DNA of 45,432 bases from Psychrobacter sp. (GCF_030454045.1 NZ_JAKDJE010000019.1:1-45432), one strand, 5' to 3'; numbered from the stretch's first letter, positions 35,934 to 44,667 are shown. Numbers and translations: made by a program. The notes: generated by a model from the sequence alone, not told the origin.

Positions 35934-35997
35934 GCTGGGCTTTTAGCCCAGCTCAAATCACGCAAGGTTAATATGCTGGGCAAAATGCCCAGCCTAC
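35930..35997. repeat. Intact BIME: two inverted REP hairpins
   Basis: The 68-bp element is bounded by perfect 11-bp inverted termini, GTAGGCTGGGC (35930-35940) and GCCCAGCCTAC (35987-35997). Each half is itself a hairpin: GCTGGGC/GCCCAGC at 35934-35952 with loop TTTTA, and again at 35975-35993 with loop AAAAT. This is the best copy of the family in the window. Confidence 0.92.
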
Positions 35998-36018
35998 AAA
36001 GAGTCTTGTTTAATATCT

Positions 36019-36047
36019 AAAAACCAAACATCTCGTTTGGTTTTTTT
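36019..36047 (+). terminator. Terminator after the truncated pilin
   Basis: AAAAACCAAAC (36019-36029), loop ATCTC, GTTTGGTTTTTTT (36035-36047). Its sequence closely resembles the pilA terminator, suggesting a duplicated pilin unit. Confidence 0.88.
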
Positions 36048-36088
36048 GTGTTTAAAATTATTCAAAATTTTTTGCATCAAATATTTGT

Positions 36089-36122
36089 AAAGTTACCATG
36101 CTGGGCTAAAGCCACAGCCTAC
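36089..36122. repeat. REP half-element on the 3' side of the RAYT gene
   Basis: AAAGTTACCATGCTGGGC then TAAAGCCACAGCCTAC, nearly identical to the right half of the BIME at 36745-36813. It lies about 50 nt beyond the transposase stop. Confidence 0.85.
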
Positions 36123-36171
36123 ACAGATTAAACGATTCCCAAAGCCTATAAAGTTAAGCCAAGATATTAGC

Positions 36172-36708
36172 TTACACGTCATATCGAATGTTGATATTTT
36201 TATCATTTTCATCCGTTCCCCAATCAGAGGGATACACGCCTTTTTTAATCAATTTATGCAACGTAGAGTACTGCCAATTTTGAGGATTGGTGACGTAGCC
36301 ATGCTTAACAGGATTATGATGAATATAATCCATATGTTGCCGATAGTCAGCGTCATCACGGATACGATGTTCCCAAAATCGTCGTTGCCAAATACCACGC
36401 TCTCTTTTTGCTTGTCGTGAAGGAGTAATGGCTTCGGTTTTAGTGATTTGCCTAGAGAATTGGCTTTTGATACTCGCCACTATGACAGCGTAATTATCAG
36501 AATTTGGTGGCAAAGTAATCATGATATGGACGTGGTCAGGAAGGACGACCATAGCGTCTAATTTGAATTGGTGGTGTTGAATGGTTTTAACGTAGGCATC
36601 ACGAAACTTATCAATATGAGTCAATAAGAGTGACGACTTTCTATCCAGTAGATTAAAGGTCAAAAAATAACAACCGCCTTGGGTTTTGTCACGAATGTAG
36701 TTTCTCAT
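36172..36708 (-). CDS. REP-associated tyrosine transposase (RAYT, Y1_Tnp family)
   Basis: The 178-residue protein has the HUH metal-binding motif H59-V-H61 (PDHVHIM) and the late helix MDYIHHNPVKHGYV, whose Y128 is the likely nucleophile. The conserved WQRRFWEHRIRD block lies between. This is the domain order of RAYTs, single-copy relatives of IS200/IS605 transposases that nick REP sequences. REP elements lie on both sides: a full BIME 37 nt upstream of the start (36745-36813) and a half element at 36089-36122. No IS ends or target duplications are visible, which fits a domesticated RAYT rather than a mobile IS. The ribosome site is weak, suggesting low expression. Confidence 0.93.
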   Translation of the reverse strand: MRNYIRDKTQGGCYFLTFNLLDRKSSLLLTHIDKFRDAYVKTIQHHQFKLDAMVVLPDHVHIMITLPPNSDNYAVIVASIKSQFSRQITKTEAITPSRQAKRERGIWQRRFWEHRIRDDADYRQHMDYIHHNPVKHGYVTNPQNWQYSTLHKLIKKGVYPSDWGTDENDKNINIRYDV

Positions 36709-36744
36709 AAGGCAATCAGTGTATAGACGAGGTGATGGGCGTAG

Positions 36745-36813
36745 GTAGGCTGGGCTTTTTAGCCCAGCTCAAATCATGCAAAGTTACCATGCTAGGCTAA
36801 AGCCACAGCCTAC
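36745..36813. repeat. BIME on the 5' side of the RAYT gene
   Basis: Starts GTAGGCTGGGC (36745-36755) with hairpin partner AGCCCAGC, then CAAATCATGCAAAGTTACCATG, and ends GCTAGGCTAAAGCCACAGCCTAC. The left half is a perfect hairpin; the right half has one base change compared with 36089-36122. Confidence 0.9.
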
Positions 36814-36842
36814 GCGATACGAATTGGAGTTAGGTTATAAAT

Positions 36843-36871
36843 AAAAAGGCTGAGCCAAAAGCCCAGCCTAC
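36843..36871 (-). terminator. REP copy acting as the fdxA terminator
   Basis: On the minus strand this reads GTAGGCTGGGC, TTTTG, GCTCAGCC, then TTTTT: a REP hairpin of about 8 pairs followed by a T-run. It lies 27 nt after the fdxA stop, so a REP family member seems to serve as its terminator. Confidence 0.7.
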
Positions 36872-36897
36872 ATAGTATCCAAAGTATCAGTTGCTGC

Positions 36898-37221
36898 CTA
36901 CTTCTCCAAATACTGAATCTTACCTTCCACTCCATCCCACTTTTCAGCTTCTGGCAATTGACCTTTCATCTCAGTGATGTTTGGCCATTTTTGCGCCAGC
37001 TCTTCATTTAGCTGAATAAAGACTTCTTGCCCTTTTGGTACTTCGTCTTCCGAAAATATCGCATTGGCAGGGCATTCAGGCTCGCATAGCGCGCAGTCGA
37101 TGCACTCATCAGGGTCGATAGCGAGGAAGTTTGGGCCTTCATAAAAGCAGTCCACAGGACAGACTTCCACACAGTCGGTGTATTTGCAAAGAATGCAGTT
37201 ATCTGTAACGACAAAGGTCAT
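36898..37221 (-). CDS. fdxA: Seven-iron ferredoxin FdxA
   Basis: A 107-residue ferredoxin carrying one [3Fe-4S] and one [4Fe-4S] cluster. The first cysteine set CILCKYTDCVEVCPVDC and the second CIDCALCEPECP match the Azotobacter FdI type, with the long C-terminal tail characteristic of FdxA. It is a soluble electron carrier in the cytoplasm; the partner is unknown. The gene stands alone, with a REP-derived terminator downstream. The mutS gene lies upstream of it on the same strand, 205 nt away, so they are probably separately transcribed. Confidence 0.95.
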   Translation of the reverse strand: MTFVVTDNCILCKYTDCVEVCPVDCFYEGPNFLAIDPDECIDCALCEPECPANAIFSEDEVPKGQEVFIQLNEELAQKWPNITEMKGQLPEAEKWDGVEGKIQYLEK

Positions 37222-37425
37222 AGTGATGTCTACCTGTTATTGATTTGGCTGATATGGTGCCTGTATCGTCAGCGCCTACCGCGGCGAGTATGATGGCGAT
37301 CGCGATACTCAATCGTCGCGGCAGTCTGCTTAATGATGCACCATAAGGGCTAGAGTAACTAAAAAACTAGATTGACTAAAAACAAGCCACATTTTAGCGC
37401 CTTTATGCTGATTTGACAATTCCCT

Positions 37426-40400
37426 TTAGTGACTAATGATATCCTTAAGATGATAGAGCAGGTCATGCGCTTGTTTGGGTGTTAGGTTGTCAGGGTTGAT
37501 GGCTGCCAACTCGTCTTGTAAGCTAAATAGCTGATTTTGCTGTGGAATATCTGCTACTGCTTGCTCATGGCTTAGAGGGCTGGTCTCTATGGTGGTCAGT
37601 GGTCTTTGATCGTCAAGCTGGCAATTATCCGTTCGCGACTTAGCTAAGTCGCTTTTGTCATCAACGGCTTGAGCGTCATCAACGCTTTGAGTATTTGCCG
37701 CCATCGTTGGATGATCGCGCAAGTAGCGTTTGGCGTCACCAATCACCGATGGCGGAATGCCGGCCATCTTGGCGACATGTAGGCCAAAGCTAGAGCTGGC
37801 CGCGCCGTCACGGATTTGGTGCAGCAGTAGTAGTTGCCCATCGATTTCACTGGCGGCGACATGGACGTTACGAATACCTTTATTTTGCGCAGCCAATTGT
37901 GTCAGCTCAAAGTAGTGGGTGGCAAACAGGGTCAGGCAGCCGATCTCAAGCAGCCTATTGACACAAGCGTGAGCGATGGCCAGCCCGTCGGTGGTGGCGG
38001 TACCGCGGCCGACTTCATCCATGAGCACCAGTGATTTATCGGTCGCTTGGTTTAAGATATTGGCCGTCTCGATCATCTCGACCATAAAGGTCGACTTGCC
38101 GCCTGCCAGATCATCGGCCGAGCCAATACGGGTAAAGATGCGGTCGATATCACCGATGCGCGCGCTGGCCGCTGGTACAAAGCTGCCACAGTGCGCGAGC
38201 AAGACAATAAGAGCGGTCTGGCGCATATAGGTGGATTTGCCGCCCATATTGGGGCCTGTGATCATCAGCAGGCGTTCAGGATGTCCTTCTTTAGTATTGG
38301 CACTGCCCAGCGCGCAGTCGTTGGCGACAAAGGCATGAGCGCGCGCAGGTTTGCTGGGGTGTTGGCTGAGGTTTTGGCTAAAAGTCTGTGTTGCGCCTTG
38401 CGCGGCTGGGCTGCTGGTATTGTCGGTGGTTAATGCCGCCTCGACCACCACATGGCGGCCTTGCTGGATGTCGATACTGCTCTGGTCGATACGGGTCTGG
38501 CTGCTGTTTTTTAACAAGTTGCCATCGTTTGAATCGTTAGTCATAACTGGACGTTGCCAATTATAAAGGGTCGCAAGCTGCGCCCAGTTGCTGAGCACAT
38601 CTATTTGGGCGATGGCGGCGCTTAGCTGCTGCAATGCGGCCAAATGATTACTGAGTATCGTCAACAGCTCATGATACAGCTGTTTTTCTCGAGCCAGTGC
38701 TAAGCTTTGTGCGCTTAGGTATTCGGTCTCGACTTCCTTTAGCTCATCGGTGATAAAACGCTCACTACTCTTGAGCGTCTGCCGCCTGATAAAGTGCGCG
38801 GGTGCGTTTTTGGCTTGCATTTTGGGCAGCTCAAAATAAAAACCGCTGACTTTATTAAACCCGACTTTTAGACTGGGTAGCTGGTTGTCCTGACGGGCGC
38901 GCGCGACCATCTCATCTAGTGTCAATTGGATATTGTCATGTAGATGTGTAAGACGATCAAACTCGGCGTCATAGCCTGCTGCCAGCATACCGCCATCGCG
39001 GACATGAGCAGGCGGCTCTGGGATAATGGCACGCTCGATCAGCTCGGCGACGGATTGTACCGCAGGTAGCTGGGCGGGCAGTTGCTGCATGAGCATGGCT
39101 AGCAGTCCTGCCTGCTCGTGATGGATACCTGCTTGCTCTAATAAGGTGCTCAGCTGCGCGCTGCTGTTGATACCGTCCACCAGTTTGCGCAAGTCTCGCG
39201 GCTTGGCACTCATCAGGCCGATGCGGCTGGTGATGCGCTCGATATCACCGATGGCGCTTAGCGTGTCGCGTATATAGCTGACCAATGAGGGACGCTGTAG
39301 CTGCGGACTACTGTGCTTGCTGCTGTCAGCTGGGTTGTCTGCTTGCAAAAGTTTGTCTATGGCGTCTAGGCGCATATTGATACGCGCATGCTGGCGCAAG
39401 GGGCGTTTCATTTGTTGCACCAGCAGGCGACGTCCCATCGGCGTTTGGCAGTGACCCACGACCGAGACCAGCGATGTACCGCTGCTACTGACTGGAGCAA
39501 ACAGCTCAAGGTTTTGTTGGCTACCGGCATCGATGATCAAGTAATCATCGCTAAACTCGACGATAAGCTGATTGACCTGCGGCACATGACGCTGCTGGGT
39601 TTGCTGCGCATAGTGAATCAAGGCGGCACAGCTAGACTGGCTAAGCGGCGCGTCATGGATACCAAGCCCATCGAGACGCTGCACTCCAAACTGCTGACAA
39701 AGGGTGTCTGCGGCATGGGCGCGGTGAAAGTCATTGGCAGCGACTTCTATAATCGGGCAGTCTAGGTGTTGTCGCAGCCATAGCGGCCAGTCGGTATCAG
39801 CACTGCCAGTAGCGTCGCTTAGTGCTTCGCTGATGATACATTCGCTAGGGGCGAAGCGGGCGAGCACCGTCAGCATCTGCGTTTGTAGGTCATCGTAGTC
39901 ATCATGATTGGCGCTCAGACTCTGAGTGGTCAGGGTGCCAGCGGCCAAGTCGAGCTGACTGACGGCGGCCTGTAGTGGCTGCTTGCTGTTTGCTCGCGGC
40001 TGGGCGATATCGATTGCCACCACGGTCGGCGTGTGGTTGGGCGCGATCAGCGCGTCATCCGTGATGGTGCCTGCGGTCAGCGTTTTGACTACCTCACGGC
40101 GCATGATACCAGTGGCCTTGCTACTCTTTTTTTGTTTATCGCCCATCGCCGATGGAGCGGATGAGGGGCTGGCTGCATCGGTTGATGCGTCGTCCACTTG
40201 CTCACAGACGACCACTGTCTGACCTGTCGCGATGAGCCGTGCCATGTAGCTGTCGGCGGCATGAAACGGCACACCCGCCATCGCTATCGTGTTGCCTGCT
40301 TTATCCGTACCACGGCGTGTCAATGTGATATCTAATATTTGCGCGGCGCGCTTGGCATCGTCAAAGAACAACTCATAGAAGTCACCCATCCGGTACAAGA

Positions 40401-40581
40401 GCAATGCTTGTGGATAGTTGGCTTTCATGGTTAGATATTGCACCATCATTGGCGTATGGTCTGCTAGGTTATAGACGGTATCGCCGATGCTTAAGCAGTC
40501 AGAGTTCTCTTGTTTTGATAAGGGTTTTTCTGATGAGCTAGGATTTAACGACTGATTTTGTCCAGATGGCTTTACGGTCAT
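37426..40581 (-). CDS. mutS: DNA mismatch repair protein MutS
   Basis: MutS recognises mismatches and starts methyl-directed repair. The N-terminal domain contains the mismatch-binding region MVQYLTMKANYPQALLLYRMGDFYELF. Connector, lever and clamp domains follow, and Walker A GPNMGGKS is at residues 776-783 with the LMDEVGRGT Walker B and FATHYFELT signature. The protein is 1051 residues against 853 in E. coli. Extra sequence lies in the polar N-terminus (about 35 residues), a Ser/Asp/Ala-rich insert near residue 130, a low-complexity Ser/Thr/Gln insert just before Walker A, and a Gln/Asp-rich region near the C-terminus. The core is intact. The start has only a weak ribosome site, so it could be a little downstream. 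Confidence 0.96.
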   Translation of the reverse strand: MTVKPSGQNQSLNPSSSEKPLSKQENSDCLSIGDTVYNLADHTPMMVQYLTMKANYPQALLLYRMGDFYELFFDDAKRAAQILDITLTRRGTDKAGNTIAMAGVPFHAADSYMARLIATGQTVVVCEQVDDASTDAASPSSAPSAMGDKQKKSSKATGIMRREVVKTLTAGTITDDALIAPNHTPTVVAIDIAQPRANSKQPLQAAVSQLDLAAGTLTTQSLSANHDDYDDLQTQMLTVLARFAPSECIISEALSDATGSADTDWPLWLRQHLDCPIIEVAANDFHRAHAADTLCQQFGVQRLDGLGIHDAPLSQSSCAALIHYAQQTQQRHVPQVNQLIVEFSDDYLIIDAGSQQNLELFAPVSSSGTSLVSVVGHCQTPMGRRLLVQQMKRPLRQHARINMRLDAIDKLLQADNPADSSKHSSPQLQRPSLVSYIRDTLSAIGDIERITSRIGLMSAKPRDLRKLVDGINSSAQLSTLLEQAGIHHEQAGLLAMLMQQLPAQLPAVQSVAELIERAIIPEPPAHVRDGGMLAAGYDAEFDRLTHLHDNIQLTLDEMVARARQDNQLPSLKVGFNKVSGFYFELPKMQAKNAPAHFIRRQTLKSSERFITDELKEVETEYLSAQSLALAREKQLYHELLTILSNHLAALQQLSAAIAQIDVLSNWAQLATLYNWQRPVMTNDSNDGNLLKNSSQTRIDQSSIDIQQGRHVVVEAALTTDNTSSPAAQGATQTFSQNLSQHPSKPARAHAFVANDCALGSANTKEGHPERLLMITGPNMGGKSTYMRQTALIVLLAHCGSFVPAASARIGDIDRIFTRIGSADDLAGGKSTFMVEMIETANILNQATDKSLVLMDEVGRGTATTDGLAIAHACVNRLLEIGCLTLFATHYFELTQLAAQNKGIRNVHVAASEIDGQLLLLHQIRDGAASSSFGLHVAKMAGIPPSVIGDAKRYLRDHPTMAANTQSVDDAQAVDDKSDLAKSRTDNCQLDDQRPLTTIETSPLSHEQAVADIPQQNQLFSLQDELAAINPDNLTPKQAHDLLYHLKDIISH

Positions 40582-41035
40582 GCAGAGTCTCTTATAGTGC
40601 TTTAATGAGTGGTAATGAGTATTTTGTGATAGAGATGCTAAAGGGTCATTTTTCTTATATATGAGTTTGATAGATAGCTTTGGCTTTATTAATAAGCCAG
40701 TTACTTATAGATAAATGGCCTAACGACAAATTTTGAGCCAAGATGCAGTAGTAGCAAGCGTATAAAAATCAAAATGTGAAAAATAATAAAGTCGCTGAAA
40801 AAGCTAAGAAATTTAACAAGGTATTCGCTATTTTAACACGTCCTACTAGGTTTTTACTGTGGCAAATATCTACTTGCTGCCCTTGTATCCATCAGCGTCA
40901 TAACCATATATAATGACGGCACACTTAATTGGGCGATACTAAATTAGGTAGTACTTAGTCGAATAATGACAAGGCCACGAGCTAAGCTTTGGCTAATGCG
41001 CACTAATTATCGAATATTCCATAGGTCAAAAAATT
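40582..41035. other. Intergenic region between divergent mutS and secA
   Basis: About 450 bases with no gene I can support. A TATAAT at 40909-40914 could be the -10 of secA, but its -35 is weak. No secM-like leader ORF was recognised. Confidence 0.45.
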
Positions 41036-43831
41036 ATGTTATCAAAGATTATAGGCAGTGTAGTTGGCACCAAAAATGACCGCGAATTAAAACGCATGCG
41101 TAAAGTGGTCAGCAAGATCAACGCACGAGAGGCTGAAATACAAGCCCTGTCTGATGAGCAACTACAACAAAAAACGGAAGAGTTCAAAGCCCGCCACCAA
41201 AAAGGCGAAAGCTTAGATGCGCTATTGCCAGAGGCGTTTGCCGTCTGCCGCGAAGCCTCATTGCGTGTCAATGGTATGCGCCACTATGACGTGCAGCTGA
41301 TCGGTGGTATCACCTTGCACGAAGGCAAAATCGCTGAGATGAAAACGGGTGAAGGTAAAACCCTCATGGGAACCTTGGCCATGTACCTAAATGCGATCAG
41401 CGGTAAAGGGGTTCATCTGGTCACGGTCAACGATTATTTGGCCGCGCGTGATGCTGAGCTAAACCGTCCGTTGTTCGGGTTTTTAGGTATGACTGTTGGT
41501 GTGATTTACTCACAGCAGCCGCCACAAGAAAAAATCGAAGCTTATCAAGCTGACATTACCTATGGTACCAATAACGAATACGGTTTTGATTATCTGCGCG
41601 ATAACATGGTCTTTAGTCTTGCTGAGAAAAAACAGCGCCCGCTAAACTTTTGTATTATCGATGAAATTGACTCAATCTTGATTGATGAAGCTCGTACGCC
41701 GCTTATTATCTCGGGTCAAGCTGAAGATTCATCACGCATGTACGCGTTGATTAATACGATTATTCCACGGCTTAAGCGCTCAAAAGACGAAGAAGCAAAC
41801 AAGAATAACGAAGAAGAAGACTTCTGGATTGATGAAAAAAATCGCCAGATTGAGATCAGCGAAAAAGGCTATGAAAAAATCGAGCGCTTCTTAATCGAAG
41901 TGGGCGAGCTGGGTGAAAACGAAAGCTTATATAGCCCAAGTCGTTTGCCACTTTTGGCTCACGTTCAAGCGGCCATTCGTGCGCATCATGTGTTTGTCAA
42001 AAACGTTCACTATATCGTGGATGAAGGCGAAGTGGTCATCGTTGATGAAAATACAGGCCGTACCATGCCTGGTCGTCGCTGGTCAGAAGGCTTGCATCAA
42101 GCAGTAGAAGCGAAAGAAAACGTTGAGATCCAAGCAGAGAACCAAACGCTTGCCACCACGACCTTCCAGAACTACTTCCGTCTCTATGACAAGCTCTCTG
42201 GTATGACGGGTACCGCTGATACTGAAGCGGCAGAATTCAAATCTACTTACGATCTAGATGTCATCGTTATTCCAACGCATGAGCCGATTGCTCGTATCGA
42301 TATGGATGATCAGATTTTCTTAACCAAGTTAGGTAAATACAAAGGCATCATTCGCGAAATTAAAGAGATTCAAGCCAAAGGTGCACCTGTGCTGGTCGGT
42401 ACGGCGACCATTGAAGCCAGTGAAGAATTGTCTTATCTGCTCGATCAAGAAGGTGTGAAGCATAACGTCCTAAATGCCAAGCAGCATGAGCGGGAAGCTG
42501 AGATTATCGCGCAGGCTGGTAGCCCAAAGTCAGTCACAATCGCCACCAACATGGCAGGCCGTGGTACGGATATTATCCTTGGTGGTAACTGGCAGTCGTT
42601 TATCGAAGATATCGATGCGGTTAGTCCAGAAGAGATGCAGCGTCTAAAATCTCAATGGCAAGTTAAACATGACCAAGTCGTAGCAGCGGGTGGTTTACAT
42701 ATCATCGGCTCTGAGCGTCATGAGTCACGCCGTATCGATAACCAGCTACGTGGCCGTGCTGGTCGTCAGGGTGACCCTGGTATGTCACGCTTTTTCTTGT
42801 CGCTCGAAGATGATTTGATGCGTATCTTCGCAGGCGATCGTGTCGTCAATATGATGCGTGCGATGGGTCTCAAAGAAGATGAAGCCATCGAACATAAAAT
42901 GGTCTCTAAATCGATCGAAAACGCGCAAGGCAAAGTTGAGAGTCGCGATTTTGATGCTCGTAAGAACCTGTTGAAATACGATGATGTTGCCAATGAGCAG
43001 CGTAAAGTGATTTATGGTCAGCGTGATGATTTGCTTGCTGAGATGGACTTATTAGAAGCCATCGAAGCCATGCACAATGAAGTCTACAACGCCATGATCA
43101 ACCAGTTCATCCCGCCTGGCTCTATCGATGACCAGTGGAATATCGATGGCCTAGAAGATGAGCTTGAGGATGAGTTTAAAATAACGATGCCGATCAATGA
43201 TTGGCTAGACGAAGATCGCCGTCTGGACGAAGAGGGCCTACGTGCCAAGATTATCCAAACTGCCATAGAGCGTTATCATAGTCGCCGTGAGCAAATGGGT
43301 GAACAGGACGCCGCGCAGCTTGAGCGTCACTTTATGTTACAGAGCCTAGACAAGCACTGGAAAGAGCATCTGACACAGATGGATCAGCTGCGTAAAGGTA
43401 TCCACCTGCGCGGTTACGCACAGAAAAACCCTGAGCAAGAGTACAAGCGTGAATCATTTGAGTTGTTCCAAATGATGCTTGGGGCGATTAAGTCTGAAAC
43501 GGTACAAGATTTATCACGTGTTCATATCCCAACCAAAGAAGAGCTAGAAGCGTTAGAAGCCCAGCAGCGTGAGAATGCGGCTCATATGCAAATGCAGTTT
43601 GAGCATGATGACGTGGATAACTTAGATAGCAGTGCAAGCCCAGCCGCTCAGCCGCAACCGCAAAACCGTAATGGCAGTGGTGCAGCTGCGGCTGCTGTCG
43701 GTGCCGCTACGGCAGGCAATACAGGCGGTGCCAATGAGCCAAATCCATATGCTGGTATGAATATCAGTCGTAATGCCCCTTGTCCTTGTGGCTCAGGGCT
43801 CAAGTACAAACAGTGTCATGGTAAAATTTAA
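41036..43831 (+). CDS. secA: Preprotein translocase ATPase SecA
   Basis: SecA drives secretory proteins through SecYEG. The 931 residues contain Walker A MKTGEGKT (102-109), the DEAD-like IDEIDSILIDEARTPL segment, the preprotein cross-linking domain, and motif VI-type QLRGRAGRQGDPG in NBD2. A C-terminal zinc and SecB-binding tail follows, CPCGSGLKYKQCHG, after a Gln/Ala/Gly-rich linker. Length is close to E. coli SecA (901). It starts from ATG 41036 in the only full-length frame, and a strong hairpin terminator follows. It supplies the Sec route for the exported proteins in this window, though no direct linkage is implied. Confidence 0.97.
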   Translation: MLSKIIGSVVGTKNDRELKRMRKVVSKINAREAEIQALSDEQLQQKTEEFKARHQKGESLDALLPEAFAVCREASLRVNGMRHYDVQLIGGITLHEGKIAEMKTGEGKTLMGTLAMYLNAISGKGVHLVTVNDYLAARDAELNRPLFGFLGMTVGVIYSQQPPQEKIEAYQADITYGTNNEYGFDYLRDNMVFSLAEKKQRPLNFCIIDEIDSILIDEARTPLIISGQAEDSSRMYALINTIIPRLKRSKDEEANKNNEEEDFWIDEKNRQIEISEKGYEKIERFLIEVGELGENESLYSPSRLPLLAHVQAAIRAHHVFVKNVHYIVDEGEVVIVDENTGRTMPGRRWSEGLHQAVEAKENVEIQAENQTLATTTFQNYFRLYDKLSGMTGTADTEAAEFKSTYDLDVIVIPTHEPIARIDMDDQIFLTKLGKYKGIIREIKEIQAKGAPVLVGTATIEASEELSYLLDQEGVKHNVLNAKQHEREAEIIAQAGSPKSVTIATNMAGRGTDIILGGNWQSFIEDIDAVSPEEMQRLKSQWQVKHDQVVAAGGLHIIGSERHESRRIDNQLRGRAGRQGDPGMSRFFLSLEDDLMRIFAGDRVVNMMRAMGLKEDEAIEHKMVSKSIENAQGKVESRDFDARKNLLKYDDVANEQRKVIYGQRDDLLAEMDLLEAIEAMHNEVYNAMINQFIPPGSIDDQWNIDGLEDELEDEFKITMPINDWLDEDRRLDEEGLRAKIIQTAIERYHSRREQMGEQDAAQLERHFMLQSLDKHWKEHLTQMDQLRKGIHLRGYAQKNPEQEYKRESFELFQMMLGAIKSETVQDLSRVHIPTKEELEALEAQQRENAAHMQMQFEHDDVDNLDSSASPAAQPQPQNRNGSGAAAAAVGAATAGNTGGANEPNPYAGMNISRNAPCPCGSGLKYKQCHGKI

Positions 43832-43897
43832 TCATTAGTACGGACAGATTAATCGATATGTACTAAAACATTAATCGTGATATATCAAAAAACTGTC

Positions 43898-43933
43898 AAA
43901 AAAGCCCTCACTTAACCTAGGTGAGGGTTTTTT
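43898..43933 (+). terminator. Terminator after secA
   Basis: CCCTCAC (43905-43911) pairs with GTGAGGG (43921-43927), 9-nt loop, A-run before and T-run after; possibly bidirectional. Confidence 0.88.
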
Positions 43934-44076
43934 ACGTTGGTTAAATCAATGACCTATCATCAGGGATTGCCATATCAAAACCAGCAAACACTTTGTATTG
44001 ATTATTTACAAATTCGGCATAGGCGCGAATTTATGGACACGCTATAGTGTTTAGCATATCTATTTGGGAGAGAGTC

Positions 44077-44607
44077 ATGAGTTTAGAGCTATTAAAACAA
44101 TTTCGTACCTCTGTCGCCTTGACAGGATTACTCGCTGGCGCCTTAACCATCAGCGCCTGTCAGCAACAATCAGAACCAGAATCAAGTATGGAAGACAGTA
44201 TCAATGCTGAAGAGTCAGTGCCGATGTCAGCGGAACCCGCTGAGCCAAGCGATGTTGTCGTTAATACTGAAGATGCCACACTCAATGAAGTCGAGGGCGA
44301 TACGGTCGCGTCAGTAAACAGCGGTGTGACGCAAATATCCTATTTGTGCTCACCTGAACTAAAAGTCGAAGCCACTTATAAAGAAGATGCCAATCAAGTG
44401 GTCGTTGCCACTGATATGGGAACAGTAACAATGAATCAGACCAATGAAGGCAGTAATCCAGAAGTGTTCGAAGTTGCCACAGGGTTAGATGGCGGTCAAG
44501 GGTTTACTCAGTGGCGTGTAGCCCACGAAGCACGGGAAACTGGCGTCATGCGTACGGCTGGAGAAGATGAGTCAACCGTGAATACGTTTGAATGTAATAA
44601 AGTATAA
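44077..44607 (+). CDS. Small lipoprotein, possible MliC-like C-terminal domain
   Basis: The 176-residue protein begins with a signal peptide ending in LTISAC, a plausible lipobox, so it is probably an envelope lipoprotein. Residues after the Cys form an acidic Glu/Ser/Pro-rich spacer of about 60 residues. The C-terminal 85 residues (ISYLCSPELKVEATY onward to NTFEC) are beta-rich with two cysteines at the ends. The YxC...A.Y pattern recalls the MliC lysozyme-inhibitor fold, but the similarity is weak and I do not assert that function. ATG 44077 is chosen because GGGAGAG sits just upstream; a further 10 codons upstream are unlikely. Standalone gene between two terminators. Confidence 0.75.
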   Translation: MSLELLKQFRTSVALTGLLAGALTISACQQQSEPESSMEDSINAEESVPMSAEPAEPSDVVVNTEDATLNEVEGDTVASVNSGVTQISYLCSPELKVEATYKEDANQVVVATDMGTVTMNQTNEGSNPEVFEVATGLDGGQGFTQWRVAHEARETGVMRTAGEDESTVNTFECNKV

Positions 44608-44635
44608 AAGTTTGACTGCTGTAAATGTTATAATC

Positions 44636-44667
44636 AAAAAGCAACGCGAGATTAGCGTTGCTTTTTT
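44636..44667. terminator. Shared bidirectional terminator of the lipoprotein and DUF2382 genes
   Basis: GCAACGC (44641-44647) and GCGTTGC (44655-44661), 7-nt loop, flanked by five A's and six T's, so both converging genes can end here. Confidence 0.88.

Noticed and set aside
36172..36708. Active IS200/IS605 insertion sequence
   Set aside because: Single HUH gene with REP hairpins but no defined IS ends or companion tnpB; sequence pattern is that of a RAYT.
35557..36871. CRISPR array
   Set aside because: Repeats are few, unevenly spaced and strongly palindromic, with no unique spacers of constant length; they are REP elements.
39388..39765. 125-residue ORF antisense to mutS
   Set aside because: It lies entirely inside mutS in a mirrored frame; the sense protein is a perfect family match.
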